Positions 46,011-57,870 of a DNA stretch of 64,000 nt are shown here, one piece after another; the first letter of the stretch is position 1, and every line of letters begins with the position of its first letter. The notes beneath the pieces are model-generated. The model saw only the letters and a program-made list of their open reading frames with translations. It did not search any database and was not told the origin of the DNA. Position numbers and translations under genes: made by a program. The DNA comes from Areca catechu (Eukaryota > Streptophyta > Magnoliopsida > Arecales > Arecaceae), in the NCBI GenBank assembly GCA_021397845.1, contig CM038039.1, positions 10,452,731 through 10,516,730 of the forward strand. Reading direction: 5' to 3'.

Positions 46011-47450
46011 AAAAGCCACTTGTCCAAAAACTCCTTGCAATCTAAAAATAAACCAAGACATCCTATGCCCAATCTAAACCTAAGAATATTTCAATACCAT
46101 CTCAATCTTTGCAAGCCCCATCTTAAAGTTTCCATACTCTAATCAAACCAGCCTGGCCAACCTTACCTAAATTATCTTGGTATGACATAGTCATCCAAGA
46201 GGAAGATGAAGAGAAAACTAAAAAAAAAGTCCAATCCTCTCTATGTTTCACCAAACAAATAGCTGATCCAGCAAAAAAAATCCAGCACTTATGGGCCTGG
46301 AAATATTCTAGAAGACAGTAGCTGAGACTGAAACTTAGCAACAAATAATTTCAAAACAAAAACAAAAATTAATAATTGAGATTTTCAATTCATTACCGCT
46401 TCAAAGTTCATAAATGATAGTTAGGATTTCTGACCCAACTTTCCTCCAAGAAATAGCTCCCAAAAGACTGACATACTTTGAAAAACTAATTTTTCAATCA
46501 ATTTTAATCATTGAAGATGAATATATGGATACTTATCCATGAAAAATAGCTTTAAAAATATTTCTAAAAAATTAACATTTTCCACCAAAAGATCTTTTAA
46601 AAACTCATATTTTTTATAGTTTATTTTAGTTGACACTGATTCAATTGCTATCCAATATTATAAGGATCACATTGACCAATCAGTCATCACCCATTCAACA
46701 GTACAAATCATCCAAGTTCTATCTCTATCTATTTGGGAAGACAATCCAAATACTTTTAAAAGATTATCCAAAAATATAACCCCTAATACTTCAATTATTG
46801 AGATTATAGAAGTGCTTGGTATAATGCTTTTCTCTTCCAAAAGACTCATTGAAAACACTCTTGGTTGTTTTATTTTAAAAACAATACCCGATTCCATTTT
46901 CCTTACTGGTTCTTTGATTGGTGGAATCATTATGGTCCATCACTTGAAATCTTATCCTAAATTATCAATGAAGGGTATCTTGTCTATCAATAAAAGATCC
47001 TTCTTTCTGAGAGAGACAAGAAATTCTCTCTTCTTAATTTCTTTTCTCAATTCTTCCTGACATGGATTTCTTGCTAGGAATATGCAATTATCTCAGTTTC
47101 AAGCTTCCAACCAACTCTTGCTAGAAAATCTAAAATAAAATAGTAGCAATAATTCAATCCACGAAAAGCAACCAAGCCAAAAGACTTAGAGTGGTTCAAC
47201 AAAAACTTATAATTATCACTCAAAATAGAGCCTTTTACATCCAGATTTCTCATTCAAAGATCATTTGCAAGCTCCTTGGTAGTAGTAGCAAAGTCAAAAT
47301 CAGAGTACATGAAGTTTCTACTATAAATCCTAGCAGAATTCAAAAGTGAAGATGAAGAAAAAGACCACAAGAGCTCTTCTTCCTCTAACCAAACTTCAAT
47401 CAATGAAGATGACTATCATGAAATTCTATGAGAATAGATTTCGAAGCAGT
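46010..47450 (+). pseudogene. Downstream region of the caulimovirid-like element
   Basis: Broken coding sequence continues after RNase H in the same orientation, with Ser/Lys/Glu-rich segments and phrases such as PTLPKLSWYDIVIQEEDEEK near 46160. No catalytic motif is recognised, and frames shift often. Confidence 0.45.
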
Positions 47451-48260
47451 TTTAATAGATTCTTTTTCAGAAGCAAAAGCACACTACGTGGCTGATAGTC
47501 ACAAGTGTGCCTGAGAAGATTCTCTACCAAAATGCCAAGGACGATACTATCCTAACTAGATTCCTGCTTTTATCAAAAGGAAAGGCATCAAGGATAGTAC
47601 CCTCTAGATAAGCTTATGACCAGACCTCCAGCCTTATCAAACGTGAAACACTGAGGACTATACATTCCTACCAAGAACTGTACCGTCCTGACCAAGACTT
47701 TGATTATATTCCTGCCTTTAACAAAAGTAAAGCAGTCAAGAACGGTACTAATCAGACAATATTCCAGTCAATGCCAAGGATTCTCTCTGGACTCCGGCCA
47801 ACTCTCTAGTACATCTCCAGATTTCGACCAATTCTCAAATCGATTGAAGTTCAAGATTTTTATAAGAAGAAGCAAGCAGCAAGCGGAAGGATCATCTTCC
47901 GAAAACCATTTCTCTTCAGAGTTTCCCTACAAGCCTCTCCAAAAACCCTTCCTTGTATTTTTGTTATATCCAATATCCCAATATCCTTTTAAAAAACCTT
48001 TCGGGGCCAAGTTTCCTAATATTGTATTAAAATTTCTTCGAGACCAAGCGTTCTTCAAAAGATAAGAAGTAGATGAAGCTTATATAGTTGCCATTATATG
48101 TACCTTCAAGATTTCAATACAACTATATTCTTCAAAAGGTTTTCATTTCAATTTCATTTTTTTTGTGCAGCTCTCTTGTTTGGAAGTTGTTACGAGGTAT
48201 ATTTTCAATTTTTCAATTGCTCAAATATTTTGATTATCTAATCTTCCAATCTTCTAAGCC
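47450..48260 (+). other. Non-coding end of the caulimovirid-like element
   Basis: Mostly non-coding sequence following the last ORF remnant, probably the intergenic/leader part of the element. The right boundary (about 48260) is a guess based on where the style of the sequence changes. Confidence 0.4.
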
Positions 48261-48569
48261 CAGTAGTCTAGTAGGTTCGTAGTAACAGTTATCCTTTAGA
48301 AACATTCTTTAGGATAGTTAGGAACCATCTTGTTATAAAAAATTATAGCGGAAGATGTGCCTTTATGAATCCAAATGAAAAACTGCCAAAACGTACAAAT
48401 AGATTATATTTCAATTTATCATCAAGTTTCTTGTTGCTCTGTTCAATTATCATCTCTATGTTCAATCTTTTTCAATGCTGGTTCAATCTATGTTTGTTAT
48501 TTTGTTAATTTTGGTTTAGCTTTTCTTCTTCTTCTTTTCACCCTGCTGTATCCTGTGGCACGTACTTGA

Positions 48570-48598
48570 TATATATATATATATATATTATATGTATG

Positions 48599-48637
<39 letters not shown>
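48570..48637. repeat. TA-rich microsatellite
   Basis: (TA)n interrupted by TATGTATGTA. Open frames through it are meaningless. Confidence 0.95.
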
Positions 48638-50118
48638 TTTGATGTAATATGGACATGATTATATTGTTCCTGAGGCTTTTGACATGCAGTTGCCTCCATA
48701 ATATGAGGGTGTGTAGATGCTTGCACTCAACTATACTTTTAAACTGTATTCTGCATCTGATAGAAGTAAAGCCTTAGCTCGCATGGAATATTGTATTCTG
48801 TTTTTTTCTTATATTTTTTTGGGTATATTGTATTCTGTATTTGATATGTAGCCTAATACACAAATGTCTACAAGCAAGCACCCTCATAAGATACGAAGAA
48901 AATCTTCTATGGGGGTGCGATTCATGTTCAGGTGAATCTATCAACAATTATATATATAGTTCATGTTCAGGTGCATGTATCAACGAACAATTGTTAGACG
49001 AATTGTTATTGCAAGACAATATTCTATGCTGAGACAGCTAATGCTTCTCTCTATTTAAAGCCCCCTAGAACTCTTGTCGTGTTCTTTTGGATCTTTAGGA
49101 TGTATCCATGAACTTAGTAATTAATTGCCTTCTTTTGATCTTCAGGATGTATCCATGAATGATAATCAAGCAAATTGCAAAAAGAAAAAGTAATTGATTT
49201 GTCTTGTTGGAGTTTGTTTAAGATTTATTTCCAATGATTAGGATGAAACCTGTTTATCCGAAGGCTATGGAACCTATTGCTTGGATTTCTGTTCATGTAC
49301 ATTGATGAGTGACTTTCAAACTGGGCATGATAGCAAGACTAACAGGCATAGACAATGATCCATGTGCAATAATTGAGGTTGTGGGTAGAATTAAAGATAG
49401 CAATCGGAAGTATAGAACTTGGATATATACAATGGTACTTCCCGGTGTTTCAGTGACCATGAGAAACTATTGCTGAGATTTAAGTTTCAAACAAAACAAG
49501 ACAAGATGCAGTCATCGATGGACCTCTCGACCTTTTCATTTTCTCAAAACGAAAAAGAAAAGAGAAGAAAAGGTGCAGCCATTGCAGACCAATTATGTTG
49601 TTGATGGTTACTACTAGCGGGCAGATGAGTACGTAGTCGCCAAGGTTGATCGTGGGAGGCGAGGGGAGTGATCAGGTCTACAAAAGTCAAGACCATACCT
49701 GGAGATTAATTAACAAGCAACTGTAAGAAAACGGTGGAATACATAGCTTTCTCCAGGACTTTTGCTGGCGGACATGACTCATCTCGATATATCCAGACTT
49801 GAAATAAACCTTTTGTGTTTGTCAAGGCCAAGTCTGATTAATTTCATGTAGCTAAGCATTAAAATTTGGAGAGTCATTTTCCCTTCATGCTTACGTCCCA
49901 TCCCATCAAATTTCATGTCAATCAGCATCTTTTCTTATTTCAAATTGACTGATATGTGATCTGAAGGAGGTGCGTATAGGTCCATGGTTCAATATTATTT
50001 TACTCGGTGAACAAATCTATGGTGCATGGTCATGCATCAGATTTTCCATGCACAGCACTCCATCCGTCTTTTCTCTGGTGGTCAAAAAATTTTGATGCAG
50101 ATTTGTCTCCTTGGATGT

Positions 50119-50121
<3 letters not shown>

Positions 50122-50173
<52 letters not shown>
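50122..50173. repeat. Homopolymer of 52 T
   Basis: An uninterrupted T run following 'ggatgtaaa'. It could be the reverse of a retroposon A-tail, but no retroposon body is recognised beside it. The exact length may be an assembly artefact. Confidence 0.9.
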
Positions 50174-50174
<1 letters not shown>

Positions 50175-53100
50175 ATGCACACCTATACCCGTCTACGATG
50201 GATTGGTCATGGCATGAAATTTTAATGCAGGCATATCTCCATGTGCATGTTTACGATTTGAATAATTAATACTAATTTTCTATTTCCATGCAAATTGTTT
50301 GACTCTTTTCTCTTCCGGTGTCCTTCCCATTTTCCATGCACTGGGTCTTCATATGCCATTCCCTGGTGGTTTGCAATTCTAATACAGAAATCTCCATGCA
50401 CATGCATTCACATGCATGTACGAATCACAAGCCATGCATGGGTGTCTTTTCTAAGCCTACTTCTTGTTCATCACATGGTGCACTGCACTAATTAAACTGA
50501 CAATCCCATTACTTTATAGTCATAATTAAAATCCAATCCTTGTAATAGCTCTCCAACATCATGCATGCAAAATCAGCCAATGGCTTCTCCTAAACTTATG
50601 GGTTGAAAGGATACAGCCAAAGAATGCATACATGCATGCATGTATATATATATGTGTGTTCTTAATTAATTTGTTAGATGACTTGCTTGTCACCGGGTCA
50701 TGTGGAGGAGATTTGGATGGGGCCTAGGTATCAAGGATATATGTATGTAATAGGGTGTCTCTTATAGGCTAGGGTTCATTATCTCTTCATTAAGAAAATG
50801 CAAACCAATCCCTTGATTTTATCTTTACAATATTTTTATATATGTTTACTTAATTTTCAAATATATTTTTAACCGCTTGACCCTTAATTTTATTAAAAAA
50901 AATTATTTTTATTTTTATTTTTCAAAGATACGGTCAAATGCCGGATCCTTGCAATATCTTCCATGTTGATGATGTTTCGAGTTGTATCTTTCATGTATCG
51001 ATAGAACGATCGTTCTTCTTTTGCAACATCAATCATTGAATTGCATCCCATTACTATTTTCAAAGCAAGAGCAAGGTTTTCAAAAGTATATCCAACATTT
51101 TTTCTTCCTCGCTCGTACATCATTCAAAATAGTTATCGTTCGATCCAGATGGTTGATATCATGGAAGAAGACGGGCCATTTTTTCGTGCAAAAGATACAA
51201 CTTAATTCCTGGAACCCGCTGATAACTCCTAATTGCCATGGGTTGGTGTAACAACTACACATCAGTTGGGATTACGTCTCTTTAAAGCACATGCAATACC
51301 ATGCATCGAGTTATGATCTCTATTTGTTTAAGGTGACAGAAGGCGGCATGCTGCCCCACGAGACCTGGCTTTATGCGGACTGTTCCATGTTCCGTTTGTT
51401 TCTTCTACAGTATGGATCGATTACAACAATTATGGTGCATGAGATGACTTTCATACACCTCGAAACTCTATAGCACACAAAAACCCATGCACTGATCTCT
51501 GATATATGGTCAACATGCACTTCTCCGATCCTAATCTCATTAGAAGTGGATTATTGCAAGCCCAAAAATAGCTATAAGTCCATATAAATTTCGGTCGATC
51601 TATAATATTTCTTCTGCTCTTGTTAAATACATGAGCATTGATGAGAAGAGAGATGGGGTATCTTCGTTCTAAATCAATCAACATCTGCCATAGACTTGAG
51701 CTGTAACAAAATTTTAAACAATTTGATTAAGGTGGAAGCAATTGAGAACCGAAAGTCTATGTTGCACTTGTGGGACCAAAGTTTGAACTATAGACTATAG
51801 TCATATATAAACTAATGCATATTGCAGTACAGGAGAAACTGAGGGGCTGTTTGTCACTGATGTTGTTTTTGTATTTTGTTCATGTATAAATAGATGAAAT
51901 TCTATATAAAGATTGATATGGATGACAGTGTTTGAATGAAGCTTCTGATTCCTTCCTTTTATTTTTACTCTATTTTGAGAGCAATATATCTTTCTTTCCC
52001 AAAACTCTAAAAATTTTTATACATAATTTGAAAAATAGAAATAGTTTTGTTATGCATATCGCTCAGTTTAGTTCATTTTTTATTTTAGGTTTTTGAAAAC
52101 AGAAACAGGCGGGGGGGAAGCAATGCCAAACTGGCTTTAGCTTTCAGCCACTAGATCTAAAATACACTTATAAAGGATTCAAATTCAGTATTCAAAATGG
52201 CATATTGGGATGTCAATTTTTTTACTAAATCTATTGAAGTAAAATTCAAAAATATTCCAATGATATCTTATACATACATACATGCATAATATATATATAT
52301 ATATATATATTAAAATAGAGGCTCGGTCAAGGCAGGGCTTCCATATATCATGCGTACATGTTTTATTTTTTAAAAAAATTAAAAAAGAACCTTACTTAAG
52401 TAATTAATCAAAAGTTATGAGATTTAAGAGATCGTTTCCATATTTATAATGGCATTTAAGAAACCATTATAAAAATAAGAGAATTGGAGGGAGAAAAGTG
52501 GGTCCACCTTAAAAAAAAAAAAAAATTAATATAAAAAATTTTTAGTAAAAAAATAATTTAATGCTGGTCAGTAAAATTGCATGATTGCTATTGATAAAAG
52601 GCTTTCTCTCTAGCATGAAAGATATCTAAGAATTTCTATAAAAATAAAAAAATAAAAAAATAATATTTTGATACTAATATTATATATAATATTTTTTAAA
52701 AAAATAATATATATTAATAAAAAATTATTATTTATAATATTTAGAAATTAATAATAATTATTAATATATTAATAATATAAAAGATGTATTCCATGGGTTA
52801 TATACTAATGTGAAAGTATTATAAAAGCCTTATCTAATTACTTTACTACCCTTTTTGAAGTTGTTTTCTTAGTGACTCTCTCTCTCTCGCTCTCATGCAG
52901 CTTTTTCTATTTTCATTTCTAAACCCATGGTAACAAAATAGAAGTATGCATGAACATATATACCTTGGAACCATATTAATTAGTTGTATGACACTCATTG
53001 TTGAATCCTGAGCTCTTGCTCTAGACCAAAAACTAAAATTGTGCCCAAGGGAACAACAAACCTTGTTATATATGTTTGCGGTCCCCCGTATCCCTATAGT

Positions 53101-54021
53101 TTCAACATGATGCCTGCACAAGGTCTAAGTGAGCAAAACCTACTATCATACCTACCCGGTAGACTGACTATTAACTTAGACGTTCCATCCATTCCAATTA
53201 TTTTTATATACTTAAATAATTTAGCTCATGGATAAGGTTTGTGCAATTTCTTTCTTTCTTTAAGGAAAAGATTAATTGCACCCCTTGATTTTCTCGAGAT
53301 CAATTTTAATAATAGTATATCGAATGGCGATGCAAAGGAAGGAGTGGGATTTATTATCTGCAAACGAGGAATCATGCCCCATGGTTGTTAGATGATGCAT
53401 GCCATTTCTACGATATATATATCTGCTCCACTTGTGAAGACAGACAAGCCTATATGGTTAACCAAGGTTTGAAAACATTTTTGTCCTCTCTGCTAAAAAT
53501 AACTGCCGATTGTAGCAAAATAAATAAATAAAACAACAGTAGCTGGAAAGTGTTTTCCTGACAATAGACTGAGTTATTGGTTATTTTATCAAAAAAAAAA
53601 ATAATAGATGACTTTATGTAATGAAAAGCTATTTTTATGACCGATTTGCACACTTGGATTTTAAAATTTATATTTGCTAAGATAAGCAACCAAAATATGA
53701 ATAATAGAATGATTATTACTATCTAAAGGCTCATAATTATGAATGTATATGTTTGATAACATAATGAAGGCCTCCTAAGATTATCAAAACGGACTAATTA
53801 AGTTATTGGAAGATGGTGGTGCATAAGGATGCAGCTAGATTCCAATCTTGCATATATCCAGGTGGTTAAATAATTTAAAAAAATATTCACAGCAGTACAT
53901 TAATCCTAATGTACGTGCTAAGTCTTGCTTAATGCACAAGAGTTTTTTCTTTATGATAATAATAATAATTATTTTTTGCATGTGGTCCTTGTTTATAAAG
54001 TATGAAGTTTTGCTTTTGCTA

Positions 54022-54052
54022 TAATAAATAAATAAATAAATAAATAAATAAA
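54022..54052. repeat. (TAAA)n microsatellite
   Basis: About seven to eight AATA/TAAA tetranucleotide units about 490 bases upstream of the CKX start codon. Confidence 0.9.
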
Positions 54053-54282
54053 TCAGACTTTAAGTTTCCATGGTCAAAGGGGAGCAAACCTGGATCTAGG
54101 ACTCTGACACCAATGCAACGTCACAACAGTAGCAGCCCACAAGATCTCAACCGTCCAAGCCCAATCCCGAGGGGCCTGATTGCGCCCACAAGATTCCAGC
54201 GCTGGGACCACGCTAACGCATGCACTATCATCGCCTGAAACCGTAATATAACCAAACAAAATAACGTAACTGCCCTGCTCCC

Positions 54283-54455
54283 TTTATATCTCACTTCACA
54301 TGAGAAATCTCCTATTTTTCTAATGTTTTGTCTTATTTTTCTCCGGTCACTTCTCCCCACATTGCACAGGATCCCTGTTATATCTTTGACGTTAAAAACA
54401 AAATAGAAAATTTTTTTAAAAAAAAAAAAAAAATTTTCTTTTGCCTCTTTATATT
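54283..54455 (+). promoter_or_regulatory. Candidate TATA boxes of the CKX gene
   Basis: TTTATATT at 54448-54455 lies 85 bases before the ATG at 54540 and is the better candidate given usual plant leader lengths. A second TTTATAT at 54283-54289 lies about 250 bases upstream and would give a longer leader. An A-run at about 54418-54433 sits just before the proximal box. No transcript evidence is available from sequence alone. Confidence 0.4.
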
Positions 54456-54539
54456 CTCCTCTCCGCCTCCGTCATGGCTTAGTCTAATTAATTATTCTCC
54501 ACTGCTTCCTTCACGGTTCCACTACTGTACCACAACACA

Positions 54540-57500
54540 ATGGTCCAGCTAACGACCAGCTCTATATCCACCTTCCTACAAGCTTTGTTCATAACAAGCA
54601 GCCTAATGCCCACGGTCGGTCCTTCCCACCGGCCATGGCCGGAGGAGCTGCCGGAAGAGCTCCAAGCCCTCGACATAGGTCCGAGGATTCGTATAGATCC
54701 CCATGCCACCACCCGGGCCTCCACCGACTTCGGCCGTCTAACGCATGCCCTCCCGGCTGCCGTGCTCTACCCTTCGTCGGTCCATGACATTATGACACTA
54801 GTCCAATTCTCCTACTCTTCTTCCAAACCTTTCACCATCGCCCCTCGAGGCCATGGTCACTCGGTTAGAGGCCAGGCGCTGGCTCCCCATGGAGTGGTCA
54901 TCGAGATGACGTCCATGAGGAGCGGCGGCGGCGGCGACGGCAAGCCACGGGTTAGCGTTTCGCCGGAGGGATCCGTTTTAAGCTATGTGGATGCCGGCGG
55001 CGAGCAGTTTTGGATCGATGTGCTGCAAGAGACTTTGAAGCATGGACTTGCGCCGAGGTCGTGGACTGATTACTTGTATCTCACCGTCGGCGGCACGCTT
55101 TCTAATGCCGGGGTCAGCGGTCAAGCCTTCTTGCACGGGCCGCAGATCTCCAACGTCTATGAATTGGATGTCATCACTGGTATGAATTATCTCTATCTGA
55201 CGACCGTACCTATGCTAGCTATTAAGTTCTCCATGTTTCATAACTTTTATATCCGATAATGATGATGGCATAAATATTTTTCCAATTTTCTTGAGCACCA
55301 TATGATCGACGATCGATGGTTAGTAGTGGCCTTGTGCGTGACACCAGTAACCGTTCTTTCATCTAAAAAAGCACACATCATCTAGCTAGCTACCGTGTAT
55401 TACAATCTTAGGAACACAAAAGTCCAGTGATACAAAATTAGTTGTATAATAAGCTTAAATCAAAATTTTATGTTTTAGTTTTCCGATAGCGATAGCATAC
55501 AAATAGACGTACATAGGGGGACAAAGCACGCATCTGAAACAGCCAAATCACTTGAATGATCAAAAAAAATTTGATATGGATGGTTTACCATGCATTTTGG
55601 CATGCATAACACATAATTGTCTAAGTTACACCCCCAAGGAACACCGAACTCAAAGAATTAATTGCCACATTTTTCATGCCATGGGATCATTAATTAAATC
55701 TCTTGTTGTGACACAGGAAAGGGGGAGCTGGTGACATGCTCGGAGGACCACGAGCCGGACCTATTCTTTGCGGTTTTAGGAGGCTTGGGTCAGTTCGGAA
55801 TCATCACCCGGGCTCGCATTGCCTTGGAGCCCGCACCGCAAATGGTAATTGACCAAGAAAAATTTTGTTTCTATCGGTGCAATGTCAATACTGCAGGCTT
55901 ACAAGCCATCGATCTTGATGAACTGGGCAGGTGAGATGGGTGAGATTGATCTACACGAATTTCGAGGCATTTACAAAGGACCTGGAGAATTTGACATCGT
56001 TGGATGATGGAAATAAGGGGTTTAACTATGTGGAAGGTTCTATTCTCATGGACCATGGTGCTGGTAATAATTGGAGATCTTCCTTTTTCTCGGAAAGGGA
56101 CCTTAGGAGAATAAGTCGCCTAGCAGCACGGCATGGTGCTGTCTATTGCTTGGAGGGAGCCAGGTATTATGACAAGGCCATGGTTCATATGGTCGATAAG
56201 GTAAGGGTGTTCCCCTAATTTAAGCTAGCTTGGACGCATGCTGATGCCTACGTGGGAACCTTGTAGATTTACTACAACGTTAACTGTGACCAAAGGGTCA
56301 GGAGGCCCATGACCGAATTGGTGGTCCATCGATCTGGTTTTTTTATCGTCCTACAAAGATCTCCCAATCTCCCATGCAGTTCTTCTGTTTCTACCAGGAC
56401 TGACATATAGTACAGAGCCCCCCACAAACCCTGCTCTCCAAACCCAATTGGTGGTCCATATCTATATGGTCCATTGGTCCTGCAGGGTCACATAGCCCAT
56501 GCAATTATTATTTGCATAAGATTAACATGGTCGGTGTTTCTTCCCTCAAAAAAAAAAAAAAAAAAAAAAATCAGATTGTTTTACTTTTGGAGAAAATAAA
56601 AAAAGAAAGTGAGTCGTACATTGCGGCAGCTCTGTCCCAACTCCTTACAGCCAGGGAGTAGTGTGGGTGTGCACCTACGAGTCCCGGCCAACCCGCAAAA
56701 TTGCCCTAACCACGCTATTATCTCGTCCTTTACTTGTGCCTTGTCTGCAATCTTACAAACTACTAGCCGTTTGTGCCACCGGCATCATAAAGTGCTCGAT
56801 CGAGTTAACCATCTCTGTTGGAATCCAATGCGCCATCCCAGTTGGCATCAAATTGCCACGTTAAACAACCGGGTTATTAGATGTCTCGTATCTTGATTAA
56901 TTGCTACGATGTCAAAGAGACAAGGATCCAAGTCTTCCATCAACGAATATATTTAACATCGATGACTTGGTTATTGTCGAGGAATAATACTCGTACAGCG
57001 GATTATCCATATACTACCATCGGGCCCATCCATCCAAATATCCAGGTTTTTAGATAATATCTTAAAGTGGTGTTAGCCCCTTAAAACTTGTGCTTTCTAT
57101 GATCAGCATGCGAATTTTTCGCTATGTTACAATTTTGAGGGTTAAACCATTTGTTTCAACTGCTAACATCTTGGGTCATTACCAGGAAGAACTCGAGTCG
57201 CTGCTCGAAGCTCTAAGCTTCATGCCGGGGTTTGAATTCAAGAACGACGTCACCTACACTAGTTTCCTCAACAGGGTGCGTGATGGAGAGCTAAAGCTTC
57301 GCTCACAGGGGCTCTGGAATGTCCACCATCCATGGCTCAACATCTTTGTTCCCAGGTCTGGGATCATCGATTTTGATCGAGGAGTCTTCAGGTCCATCCT
57401 TGGGCATGACAACTCGACGGGTCCAATTCTAATTTACCCCATGAACAGAAACAAGTATGCATGCAGTTGCATGGAACTGATCATATATAGATTTTTAACC

Positions 57501-57870
57501 ATGAATTCCATGAATTTTAAGTAATGAAATGTATGTATATATCTGATGCAGGTGGGATCGGAGGACGTCGGCTGTGATTCCTGATGAAGATATCTTCTAT
57601 TCTATTGGGTTGTTGCGGTCCGGGGTGCATGCATGGGAGTGTTTGGAGGATCAAAACAAGGAGATACTTCATTTCTGCAATCAGGCTGGAATCGATCATA
57701 AACAGTATTTACCTCACTACACAACTAGGTCTGATTGGATGAAACATTTTGGATCGAAATGGAAGATATTCGTGGAGAGGAAAAGGAGGTATGATCCGAA
57801 AGCTCTGTTGTCGCCTGGGCAGCAGATATTTACTTCCTCAATTGCTGACAGCTCCTCTTACAAATGCTAG
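54540..57870 (+). CDS. CKX: Cytokinin oxidase/dehydrogenase (CKX), five exons
   Basis: Exons 54540-55179, 55717-55844, 55931-56200, 57186-57454 and 57552-57870 have GT/AG boundaries and join in phase, totalling 1626 bases (541 residues plus TAG). CKX enzymes irreversibly cleave the N6 side chain of cytokinins such as isopentenyladenine and zeatin. Seen here: a hydrophobic N-terminus (about 1-27, probable signal peptide), the FAD motif RGHGHSVRGQA with the covalent-FAD His at residue 107, WTDYLYLTVGGTLSNAGVSG with Asp177 at the active-site position, and the C-terminal SPGQQIF block. Domains are an FAD-binding part (about 65-230) and a cytokinin-binding part (about 260-535). Two N-glycosylation sequons (NLT, NST) fit a secreted or vacuolar protein. 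Length is normal for plant CKX. The start is the first ATG of the open frame. No disabling change was found. The paralogue number cannot be assigned by eye. Confidence 0.95.
55180..57551 (+). other. CKX introns
   Basis: Introns are 55180-55716 (537 bp), 55845-55930 (86 bp), 56201-57185 (985 bp) and 57455-57551 (97 bp). All start with GT and end with AG. The third holds an A-run at about 56549-56570 and no recognisable gene. Intron 2 begins GTAATT, and intron 4 GTATGC. Confidence 0.9.

Larger units (their letters stand above)
27690..48260 (+). mobile_element. Endogenous caulimovirid-like (pararetrovirus) element, nested and decayed
   Basis: Four separated blocks on the plus strand keep the order expected of a plant pararetrovirus polyprotein: movement-protein region (27728-27927, 29912-30438, 32684-33850), gag/capsid-like region (33850-34620), RT and RNase H (45140-46010), then a further ORF and non-coding sequence (46010-48260). 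Each block is interrupted by stops and frameshifts. The gaps are occupied by solo LTRs at 27928-29911 and 30439-32683 and a Sirevirus at 34620-45134. Protease and most of the RT are missing. Genus-level placement is not possible by eye, and a related LTR element cannot be fully excluded. It cannot encode an intact protein. Confidence 0.65.
48261..54280. other. AT-rich intergenic DNA with microsatellites, no gene seen
   Basis: No coding sequence is supported. It contains a TA/TG microsatellite (48570-48637), an unusually long T run (50122-50173), TA repeats near 52288-52310 and a TAAA repeat near 54022-54052. Between 50020 and 50420 a weak repeating pattern built on 'ccatgca', 'tggtggt' or 'tggtcat' and 'aatgcag' occurs about three times. 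Confidence 0.5.

Noticed and set aside
48538..48726. Open frame of Ile/Tyr repeats
   Set aside because: Product of the TA microsatellite.
50893..51123. Minus-strand open frame of 76 codons with a plausible protein-like look
   Set aside because: No family recognised, AT-rich flank, and no splice or promoter context; not strong enough to call.
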